NCBI GenBank assembly: GCA_016203345.1
Contig: JACQMZ010000002.1
Location: forward strand, 1-10,673
Source: Candidatus Woesearchaeota archaeon
GTDB taxonomy: Archaea; Nanobdellota; Nanobdellia; Woesearchaeales; ARS49
Length of the DNA: 10,673 nucleotides
Direction of reading: 5' to 3'
Shown in pieces: positions 5,531-10,673 of this stretch. Both the position numbers and the translations under genes were made by a program. The notes under the pieces were generated by a model. The model had not been told where the DNA came from. It ran no database searches and worked only from the letters and a program-made list of their open reading frames with translations. Numbering within the stretch: position 1 is the first letter of the stretch; each line of letters starts with the position of its first letter.

Positions 5531-7773
5531 CGATGTACATTTTGATTGGAGTGCTTGCTCTTGCGTTTCTCGGCACGACGGTGTACGTGGTGAACAAGTT
5601 TTTCTTTGTTCCTCCTACTGTGGCTCAGCAGTTGCCTGATGTGGTTGCGTACGTGACTGATTGTCTTGTGCAGACGAGCAAAGACGCGTTGAAGTTGGTT
5701 GGCGCGCATGGCGGCTATATTGATTTGAAAAGGCGGAATGTGAGGCTGTCCGGCAAGAGCGTTGATTCCGACGCACTGGTCTTGGACGAGGGGCTTGCAG
5801 TGGCATACTGGTGGTATTTGCAGTCTTCCAACCAGTGCACTGATTGTAAGTTGAATTCTGCGCTGAAGCCAACTGAGGCATTGATTCGGAATGAATTGTC
5901 TTCATACACCCGGGATCGTTTCCGTGATTGTGTGGGTAATTTTGACCCGTTTGTGCGCCAAGGATACCATTTTTCGACAGGTAATGCCACTGTTGATGTT
6001 CAGTTTACAAAGGATGACGTGCGTGTCAAGCTCAACTGGCCGGTGACTGTGTCGCGTGCCGGTGCTGAGATTGTGTTGCGTGAGTTTGAGAGCGTGATTG
6101 ACGTTCCATTGCAGCGTTTGTATGCTGTTGCAGACAACGTGTCTCTTGAGGAAAAGAATCGCGCGGTTTTGGAATACCTTTTGCTGCACATGATTGGCGT
6201 GTATTCAGACATTGCGCCTGACAAGCTTCCTCCGTTGTCAGGAATCACGAATGACCCGCGTATAATTTCGTGGAGCAAGAGTTTGGTTGAGCAACAAGTG
6301 AATGCATTGATTGCGAGCGCGGTTCCAACCATCGCGTATGGTCCGCCTTTGCCGGAGAAGAACAGGTCTTTTGAAGAAGCCGCGTTTGCCGCCCTGCGAG
6401 TGATCGGACAGGACACTCCTTTTGATGTTCGGTTTCACTATTTCGGCTGGCCTGTGTATTTTGATATCACTCCAACAATTGGCGATCGTCTTGTGCCTGA
6501 TACAGTACGCACCACGTTTCCAATGAATGTGGCGCCGCCGTTCCAGTCGAACGTGTATGAATTCTTTTATGACTTGTCTGTGCCTGTGTTGGTTGAGATT
6601 TTTGACAAGAGCGCACTGAAAGGGGAAGGTTATTCTTTCTTTTTTGCTTTGGAGGCTAACATTCGCGGCAACAAGCCGTTAATTGACTTTCATTTCGGCG
6701 ATGGCACGATTGGCCCGTTTACTGCGCCTGAAATCACTCCTGTGATAGACATTCCAAAGGTGAATGCGCAATTGTGCGAAAACGTGAGTGAGGCAGGCGA
6801 CATGTTTGTGTGCCCGTTGAATAACAAGAATTTTTCTGATGTCGCTGATTGTCTTAAGCAATGCTCAACGACCACGATTGTCCCGCAGAACGTCACGTTT
6901 AACGAAACATTTTTCTGCGATCCTGAACAGCAAGTAAGTGGTACAGTTAAGCTTGTTGTGAATGATGCGCGCTCGAATTCTCCTGTGTCTGACGCATCGC
7001 TGACGTATGGATGTGGCAAGGTCGCGACGTGCTTGTTGCCAGCGAGCACTCCGCGTGGCGTGATTCGCACGAAGTTGCCGATTTGTTATAATGGTTTGAT
7101 GCGTGTGGAAAAGTCAGGTTTTCAGCCATTCGTGGGATTGTACACCGCCGAAGTGGAGAAGCCTGACGTGTTGAATGTTTCTCTTGAGCCGTTGCGTACC
7201 GTGCAGGTGGTGGTGAAGCGGTACCAGACTGATGGGGAGACGTTGTCGAGTTCGCGCACGCTTTCGCCTGGTGAGCAGGCTGTGCTGATGCTGGACCGCG
7301 TTAAAGAGAAGCCGATCGAGGAGGAATTCCAGGCGCGTATTCAGATTGATGGCGCGAATGTGGGAAGTTTTGACTTGATTCCCGGCAAATACGAGGTTAA
7401 GGCGTTGCTCATTGACAAGGCAGGCTTTGTTTTGCCTGCAGAGTGCATGCAGATTTGTGAGAAGTATGATGATGATGGCAAGTGCAAAATTTACAAGCGT
7501 GTGCCGGAGAAGAGTCAGAAAGTGAGTCCTGCCATGTTGGGTGGTGTGGTGTTTAACAACAATACTGGATTTTTTGATGTGTCAGCGTACGATTTGGACA
7601 AGAGCGGGAAGAACTCGATTGAGTTCTATGTGGTGAAGACGCGGACGCCGACGTGCGTGGCGGTGGATGACTGCGTGTTGAAGTCCTGCATTGGTTTGGA
7701 GGAAATGGGCCGCACAGAAGAATACACGAAAAAGTTCAGGAAGCAGTTGGAGCCGCGAATGGCGTTGCGCTAA
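5515..7773 (+). CDS. Large surface protein with pilin-like N-terminus
   Basis: 752 residues from ATG 5515, with GAGGGTGA four bases upstream inside the previous gene. The start reads M-R-G-Q-V-T-M-Y-I followed by a hydrophobic helix (about 7-27). This G|Q junction directly before a helix resembles archaeal class III (type IV pilin-like) signal peptides. Residues 40-70 (C50, G-A-H-G-G-Y-I-D-L) and the Y-W-W-Y-L segment near 98-102 match my memory of a large DPANN surface family that begins this way. Residues 120-360 are a mixed domain (cysteine pair C108/C111, a Y-D-L-S-V-P-V-L-V strand at 352-360). Residues 421-470 contain several cysteines, and about 474-560 look like a carboxypeptidase-regulatory-type beta domain. 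The tail (644-752) has further cysteines around a D-D-D-G loop. Last gene of the operon. Likely an anchored, outward-facing filament or adhesin-like subunit; function is inferred. Confidence 0.83.
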   Translation: MRGQVTMYILIGVLALAFLGTTVYVVNKFFFVPPTVAQQLPDVVAYVTDCLVQTSKDALKLVGAHGGYIDLKRRNVRLSGKSVDSDALVLDEGLAVAYWWYLQSSNQCTDCKLNSALKPTEALIRNELSSYTRDRFRDCVGNFDPFVRQGYHFSTGNATVDVQFTKDDVRVKLNWPVTVSRAGAEIVLREFESVIDVPLQRLYAVADNVSLEEKNRAVLEYLLLHMIGVYSDIAPDKLPPLSGITNDPRIISWSKSLVEQQVNALIASAVPTIAYGPPLPEKNRSFEEAAFAALRVIGQDTPFDVRFHYFGWPVYFDITPTIGDRLVPDTVRTTFPMNVAPPFQSNVYEFFYDLSVPVLVEIFDKSALKGEGYSFFFALEANIRGNKPLIDFHFGDGTIGPFTAPEITPVIDIPKVNAQLCENVSEAGDMFVCPLNNKNFSDVADCLKQCSTTTIVPQNVTFNETFFCDPEQQVSGTVKLVVNDARSNSPVSDASLTYGCGKVATCLLPASTPRGVIRTKLPICYNGLMRVEKSGFQPFVGLYTAEVEKPDVLNVSLEPLRTVQVVVKRYQTDGETLSSSRTLSPGEQAVLMLDRVKEKPIEEEFQARIQIDGANVGSFDLIPGKYEVKALLIDKAGFVLPAECMQICEKYDDDGKCKIYKRVPEKSQKVSPAMLGGVVFNNNTGFFDVSAYDLDKSGKNSIEFYVVKTRTPTCVAVDDCVLKSCIGLEEMGRTEEYTKKFRKQLEPRMALR

Positions 7774-7880
7774 AAATCATTTGCGTCTATTTCAATGCTT
7801 GACAAATACGGTTGTAGTTCTGGCGGGATGCTTGCCGGTTCCGCTGCTTTCCACCGCTCGATTGGTCCTTGAAATTCTAT

Positions 7881-7907
7881 TTTGCCAAACAATCACCGTG
7901 TGGCAAA
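7881..7907. repeat. 7-bp inverted repeat around the stop codon of gene 6
   Basis: TTTGCCA (7881-7887) pairs with TGGCAAA (7901-7907) across a 13-nt loop that contains the minus-strand stop codon at 7893-7895. It sits between the convergent ends of genes 5 and 6 and could help transcription end there, but the stem is short and no clear T-run follows on either strand. Confidence 0.3.
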
Positions 7908-8816
7908 GCACGCTTCCTTGTTGAGTTCTGCTTTGTAGAGCGCGCAATCGGTATTGCCCGTGGCAGCGAGACAGCTGTCGTGGAGCAGTGCGCGCTGGAT
8001 GTTTTGACAGAGGGAAGTGTCTGCCAGCACGCGTGCGAGGGTTGCGTAGCACGAGTCCTTATCGGTTGTTGTGGTCAATTCTTCACATCCTATTCTGTCG
8101 CGCTTTCTGACGATTTCATCGATTTTCACGTCAGTTCCTGGTGTGAATTCTTCAAGTATGGGCGCTGGTGGTTTTCTTGATAGTGCAGGTTTGGCTGCTT
8201 CTTTTTTCGGCCGTTCTTCCACAGGAATCACAACTCCTACTTCTTCGAGCACGGGTGCTGGTGTGATCACGGCTGGCGCCGCTTTCGTGCCTGCAGGCAG
8301 GACTGTGATGTTGAGTTCTGTTTCTGCGCTTGTATCGTCGAAGTATGCGGTAGTGCGCAGTACGTATTTGCCGGGTTTCACTGTTGACGATACGGGAAAC
8401 GTTTGCGGGTATTCTTGTGTTTTCGTCATGGTGACGCTGACGCGTTTCTGCCCGATGAGGGTGTTGCCAAGCACGAGTTCGTTGAGCAGGTCTACGTCTG
8501 CGTTGACGTTTTCTGGATTGATGAGCGTTGTCGTGAACGTGAGCACGTCTCCCGCAGCTATGTGAGTGTTTCCTGCCTGGCTTCTAATGTCAAGTACAGG
8601 TTCAGGTGCAGGCCAGAGGTAAAAGGCAACAATGATGCTGAATACTACAATGGCGACTCCTGCAAGGATGAAGAACGGGACGTGTACAGGGTATTGTCGT
8701 CTGAGGGCGGCGTCAATGTCTGCCGGGGAGAATTTCTGTGTGAGAAGATAATCGCGAATGGCTGTGCGCGTGTGTCCAAGCGCGCGTTGCTGGCGGATGA
8801 AGCTGTCTAGGTCCAT
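7893..8816 (-). CDS. Membrane-anchored surface protein with C-x11-C tail
   Basis: 307 residues from the ATG at 8816-8814, chosen because a TATA box at 8839-8848 places transcription start on this codon; a GTG at 8837 would add seven residues but would fall inside the promoter. Residues 1-40 form a small helical domain of the type L-x-x-F-I-x-x-x-x-x-x-G-x-x-x-x-x-I-R, common at the N-termini of DPANN membrane proteins. Residues 47-68 are a transmembrane helix. Residues 75-173 form a beta-sandwich-like domain similar in style to CARDB domains. About 175-235 is a proline/alanine/glutamate-rich linker. Residues 244-303 carry six cysteines in three equal units, C244/C256, C270/C282 and C291/C303, each C-x11-C followed by aromatic or Leu and then Ala. 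The tail is likely disulfide-bonded outside the cell. The gene is convergent with the surface operon and monocistronic. Confidence 0.85.
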   Translation of the reverse strand: MDLDSFIRQQRALGHTRTAIRDYLLTQKFSPADIDAALRRQYPVHVPFFILAGVAIVVFSIIVAFYLWPAPEPVLDIRSQAGNTHIAAGDVLTFTTTLINPENVNADVDLLNELVLGNTLIGQKRVSVTMTKTQEYPQTFPVSSTVKPGKYVLRTTAYFDDTSAETELNITVLPAGTKAAPAVITPAPVLEEVGVVIPVEERPKKEAAKPALSRKPPAPILEEFTPGTDVKIDEIVRKRDRIGCEELTTTTDKDSCYATLARVLADTSLCQNIQRALLHDSCLAATGNTDCALYKAELNKEACFATR

Positions 8817-8838
8817 GATGTGTTCGTAGCGTTGCACT

Positions 8839-8848
8839 TAAATAAATC
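8839..8848 (-). promoter_or_regulatory. TATA box of gene 6
   Basis: On the minus strand the sequence reads GATTTATTTAA. Its centre is about 28 nt upstream of the ATG at 8816, which therefore looks leaderless. It is back-to-back with the promoter of the toxin-antitoxin-like operon at 8863-8877. Confidence 0.6.
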
Positions 8849-8862
8849 TTTCCAAGAGAAGG

Positions 8863-8877
8863 AAAAGTTTTAAATAT
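8863..8877 (+). promoter_or_regulatory. BRE/TATA promoter of the toxin-antitoxin-like operon
   Basis: AAAAG (8863-8867) followed by TTTTAAATAT (8868-8877) is a good archaeal BRE plus TATA box. Its centre is about 26 nt upstream of the ATG at 8899, so the first gene is leaderless. Confidence 0.65.
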
Positions 8878-8879
8878 GA

Positions 8880-8892
8880 GGTATGCAATACC
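8880..8892. promoter_or_regulatory. Palindromic candidate operator
   Basis: GGTAT-GCA-ATACC is a 5-bp inverted repeat around a 3-nt centre. It lies exactly between the TATA box and the start codon at 8899, where a bound repressor would block RNA polymerase. The winged-helix protein encoded second in this operon is the natural candidate to bind it. No binding evidence exists in the sequence itself. Confidence 0.45.
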
Positions 8893-8898
8893 ACATAT

Positions 8899-9099
8899 AT
8901 GAGTGAGGAACTCCTCAATCACAAGCATATTGAGCAAAATGGAGACATTATCGAAATGCATATTTGGAAAGTTCCAGGGAGCAATCATCACAAACACATC
9001 AAAGACAGGATTATTCCGTATGAATTCGTTGACGAATGGAAACTGGCCGAGGATTTTGCAGATGATGTTGACAAGATTAAGCGAGGTGTGATCAAATGA
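8899..9099 (+). CDS. Shortened DUF6516 (TumE-like) toxin-family protein
   Basis: 66 residues from ATG 8899, leaderless. Residues about 13-23 (G-D-I-I-E-M-H-I-W-K-V) match the start of the DUF6516 fold as I remember it, and residues about 29-61 (H-H-K-H-I, then P-Y-E-F, then D-F-A-D-D-V-D-K-I) match its end. The central part of the family, normally about 25-35 residues with a Y-K-Y-R-L segment and a conserved Y-D-N motif, is absent, and the two halves meet at P-G-S-N-H. Usual family members are around 95-130 residues. The deletion is in frame, so the gene is open but probably inactive as a toxin. Its TGA overlaps the next ATG (ATGA), the standard arrangement of this toxin family with an HVO_A0114-type antitoxin. 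The strand is A-rich, unlike the neighbouring genes, suggesting transfer. The family call is from memory only. Confidence 0.7.
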   Translation: MSEELLNHKHIEQNGDIIEMHIWKVPGSNHHKHIKDRIIPYEFVDEWKLAEDFADDVDKIKRGVIK

Positions 9100-9470
9100 A
9101 AATCAGGAACATTAAAGTGACGATAAAGGAAACTAAAAACGCGTTGAAGGAATTTGCAACCGCCTTGGCAAACGCTCGTAAAGGTGAACGCATTGTCCCG
9201 CACGAAGAAATCTCATTCAAAAGCATAGATGCAGTGCGCAAGGTGCTTACGGAGAAAAGAATGCAATTGATGCACGTTATCAAGCAGCATTCGCCTGATT
9301 CAATTTATGAGCTTGCGAAGATCGTTAATCGTGATTTGAAAAGCGTAAACACTGATATGAGCATTTTGCTGGACCTCGGACTGGTATCAGTGGAAACACT
9401 GAGAGAAGAACGCAAAAGGACAAAACCACGGGTAGAATTTGACAAGCTAAACGTCGAAATAGCGATCTGA
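9096..9470 (+). CDS. HVO_A0114-type winged-helix regulator (putative antitoxin)
   Basis: 124 residues, start ATG 9096 overlapping the previous stop. Residues 1-50 are helical and charged. Residues 54-102 form a winged helix-turn-helix: a first helix (L-M-H-V-I-K-Q-H), then S-I-Y-E-L-A-K-I-V-N-R-D as helix 2, K-S-V-N-T-D-M-S-I-L as recognition helix, and L-G-L-V-S-V-E starting the wing. The end, K-P-R-V-E-F-D-K-L-N-V-E-I, is the signature tail of the HVO_A0114 family, which pairs with DUF6516 toxins. In known toxin-antitoxin pairs such a protein neutralises the toxin and represses its own operon. Here the palindrome at 8880-8892 is the candidate target. It appears full length and intact while its partner is shortened, so it may now act only as a regulator. 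Base composition is A-rich (22 of 60 in 9121-9180). Confidence 0.8.
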   Translation: MKIRNIKVTIKETKNALKEFATALANARKGERIVPHEEISFKSIDAVRKVLTEKRMQLMHVIKQHSPDSIYELAKIVNRDLKSVNTDMSILLDLGLVSVETLREERKRTKPRVEFDKLNVEIAI

Positions 9471-9668
9471 ATTGTTCATTGCTTTCTCAATCAGTTCTGC
9501 TTCTTCTTGTGATAGCAGTCCTGCAAAGGCAGTAAGTGGTTTGCGTGTGAATTCTTCTTCAATCTCTGCGCGGTGTTTCCTGATACGCGCTCTCAACTGC
9601 TGGGCTTCTGTGCGGGTAAGTATCCCACAAAACTTAGCAGCAGCTCCTACTAGCGTGGTTTTTGTCAT
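9447..9668 (-). CDS. Small helical protein with an internal duplication
   Basis: 73 residues, ATG at 9668-9666, three bases after the stop of the upstream gene 10, with a GGGTGTGA ribosome binding site inside that gene's end. The protein contains two similar helical units 35 residues apart: F13-C-G-I-L-T-R-T-E-A and F48-A-G-L-L-S-Q-E-E-A, each followed by an amphipathic helix. The family is not recognised. There is no signal peptide or membrane segment, so it is cytoplasmic. It is co-transcribed with gene 10. Its 3' end overlaps the end of the regulator gene on the plus strand by 24 bp (9447-9470), tail to tail. Confidence 0.65.
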   Translation of the reverse strand: MTKTTLVGAAAKFCGILTRTEAQQLRARIRKHRAEIEEEFTRKPLTAFAGLLSQEEAELIEKAMNNSDRYFDV

Positions 9669-9671
9669 TTC

Positions 9672-10004
9672 TCACACCCCAACTTGTATCTTTAAGTTAG
9701 CTCGTGTTCTGAGCTGCAGGAGTGCTGCCTTCAGCGTTGGGAATTGTTCTGAAGATCTAATGGCGGGTTGGAGGACTGCGTCAATGAAGTACAGCATCTG
9801 ATCGCTGGTCTGTACGATGCACTGATTGAGCGAGTCGCGAATCTGTTGCACGATCGGCTTGAGCGAGCCAGAGACGGCAGGTAAGAGAATGCTCAGTCCT
9901 TCTATGCTGTTCCTTGCCTGCGCGGCAAAATTCTCTGATTCAATGCACAGTCTCAGAAGTTTGATGACGTTTGCGATGATCTGGTCGTCAGTAATGCGTG
10001 GCAT
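9672..10004 (-). CDS. Small all-helical protein, first of a two-gene operon
   Basis: 110 residues from the ATG at 10004-10002. This start is chosen because a TATA box (10025-10034, minus strand) lies about 26 nt upstream, making it leaderless; a longer frame back to 10067 would run through the promoter. The sequence begins M-P-R-I-T-D-D-Q-I-I and appears helical almost throughout (hydrophobic heptad-like runs at 8-20, 35-60 and 68-83), with two cysteines (C20, C62) and no signal or membrane helix. It ends L-K-I-Q-V-G-V. No known family is recognised; a small helical-bundle partner of the following 73-residue protein is an inference from the operon. Confidence 0.65.
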   Translation of the reverse strand: MPRITDDQIIANVIKLLRLCIESENFAAQARNSIEGLSILLPAVSGSLKPIVQQIRDSLNQCIVQTSDQMLYFIDAVLQPAIRSSEQFPTLKAALLQLRTRANLKIQVGV

Positions 10005-10024
10005 GGAGACAGGTGTACTTTGAA

Positions 10025-10034
10025 GGTTTAAAAG
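10025..10034 (-). promoter_or_regulatory. TATA box of the minus-strand small-gene pair
   Basis: Minus-strand CTTTTAAACC, centred about 26 nt from the ATG at 10004. It is divergent from the plus-strand TATA box at 10051-10057, with only about 16 bp between the two. Confidence 0.6.
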
Positions 10035-10050
10035 AATTGCGGCTGTAAGG

Positions 10051-10057
10051 TTTATAA
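10051..10057 (+). promoter_or_regulatory. TATA box of the 10082 gene
   Basis: TTTATAA centred about 28 nt upstream of the ATG at 10082, which therefore looks leaderless. It shares the 77-bp divergent region with the minus-strand pair. Confidence 0.6.
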
Positions 10058-10081
10058 GGCAGACCATTCGTCACTCGTGTT

Positions 10082-10435
10082 ATGGATGACGCTCAGCGTT
10101 CCGAAACTATTGATTACTGCACGAACGCGTTCAAGTGTACGTCTGGTCTGTATGGGCATTTTTTCAGGCTTGCTTTTTCTGAGCCTCAAATTAAGGGATA
10201 TTATGAAGCCGTGACTATTCAAGCGCGGTTTGCTTCTCATCCTGAAAATTCGGGCGTGAGGGATGCTGCGAGGCGAAAGGCATTGTATTTTTTCAGGTTG
10301 GCAGAGGCGCAGGCCTTTTTCCATTGGTTGGAGTCAGGACAGTACGTGTTTAACAAGGAGTGCGCTCGTGCCAAGGTGAATGGGTCGTCCCTCATTACGC
10401 TTGACAGGTATGTTTTGGACTTTTGGGAAAATTAG
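10082..10435 (+). CDS. Small aromatic-rich helical protein of unknown function
   Basis: 117 residues from a leaderless ATG at 10082. The sequence starts M-D-D-A-Q-R-S-E-T-I and is dominated by amphipathic helices rich in Phe, Tyr and Trp (for example Y69-F-F-R, F79-F-H-W, F115 no longer counted as helix but W116 near the end), with three cysteines (C13, C19, C94). There is no signal peptide, membrane segment or recognisable catalytic motif. Length and composition suggest a cytoplasmic helical bundle of the TPR-like or four-helix kind, but that is only an impression. Its plus-strand base use (G+T-rich) matches the native genes. Its TAG stop overlaps the stop of the convergent gene 12 by 4 bp (10432-10435). 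Confidence 0.65.
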   Translation: MDDAQRSETIDYCTNAFKCTSGLYGHFFRLAFSEPQIKGYYEAVTIQARFASHPENSGVRDAARRKALYFFRLAEAQAFFHWLESGQYVFNKECARAKVNGSSLITLDRYVLDFWEN

Positions 10436-10673
10436 AGTGCCAGAACTTTGTCCCACGTTCTCATCCAAAGTGAAAGTTTTTGCATCTGACCGCGGAGTTG
10501 TTTGTTGACTGCCACGCTTTTTGGATGCTGGTTAACGTCTTCGTTTATGTCAGTGTACTTTGTCCCTAATTTGATGACTAACGCTCGAATTTTTGCCGTA
10601 AATGCGGGCGTTGGTTCTTCCATTTCTGCATATTCGTCAAGCAACTTGGTGTTTTCCTTTTCCAGGTCTTCAA
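10432..10673 (-). CDS. Coiled-coil-like protein, 3' part only
   Basis: The reading frame is open from the right window edge to a TAA at 10434-10432, giving at least 79 residues, so the start lies outside. A TTG at 10644 is available but no promoter or binding site supports it, and the upstream codons (E-D-L-E-K-E-N-T-K) continue the same charged helix. The visible part is acidic and helical at first, then basic (L-R-G-Q-M-Q-K-L-S), ending W-D-K-V-L-A-L. No known family is recognised. The stop codon overlaps that of the plus-strand gene. Confidence 0.55.
   Translation of the reverse strand, partial: EDLEKENTKLLDEYAEMEEPTPAFTAKIRALVIKLGTKYTDINEDVNQHPKSVAVNKQLRGQMQKLSLWMRTWDKVLAL

Noticed and set aside
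7774..7892. Small gene between the surface operon and gene 6
   Set aside because: No start with a promoter or binding site and no recognisable protein in either direction; treated as a 119-bp spacer.
8071..8565. Plus-strand open frames opposite gene 6
   Set aside because: Ser/Val-rich shadow translations; the minus-strand gene has a promoter, membrane helix and cysteine repeats.
10005..10067. 21-residue N-terminal extension of the 110-residue protein
   Set aside because: It would cover the TATA box at 10025-10034, while the ATG at 10004 has ideal leaderless spacing.

Overview
The window looks like a chromosomal segment of a DPANN-type archaeon (a Woesearchaeota/Pacearchaeota-like lineage is my best guess; phylum not proven). 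The reasons are archaeal TATA boxes about 25-30 nt upstream of start codons with leaderless starts, GGTG/GAGG-type ribosome binding sites inside an operon, very tight gene packing, and several protein architectures I associate with DPANN genomes. These are a pilin-like 'RGQVT' N-terminus on a large surface protein, a secreted Ig-like protein with a cysteine-rich tail, and a membrane-anchored protein with a tail of C-x11-C units.

Layout. Positions 1-134 hold two TATA-like elements around a perfect 11-bp hairpin. Gene 1 (135-1031, +) is a single-pass membrane protein with a cadherin-like outer domain. The 356-bp gap 1032-1387 holds two perfect hairpins and the wreck of a vapC (PIN domain) toxin gene whose middle has been deleted. 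Genes 2-5 (1388-7773, +) form one overlapping operon: a 1003-residue secreted Ig-like/Cys-rich protein, a 157-residue secreted protein, a six-helix membrane protein and a 752-residue pilin-like-anchored surface protein. I read this as an uncharacterised cell-surface or export apparatus. Gene 6 (8816-7893, -) is another membrane-anchored surface protein. It is divergent from a small toxin-antitoxin-like operon (8899-9470, +) made of a shortened DUF6516-type toxin and an HVO_A0114-type winged-helix regulator, with a palindromic candidate operator between TATA box and start codon. The last 1.2 kb is a set of small genes of unknown function: a minus-strand pair (10004-9447), a divergent leaderless gene (10082-10435, +) and the 3' part of a coiled-coil-like gene entering from the right edge (minus).

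Themes. Two different toxin genes each keep both ends of the family fold but lack the middle, as if disarmed by internal deletion. The native genes show a plus strand rich in G+T whichever strand is coding, while the toxin-antitoxin operon is A-rich and so looks acquired. All family assignments come from reading the translations and from memory of the families; no database search was run.
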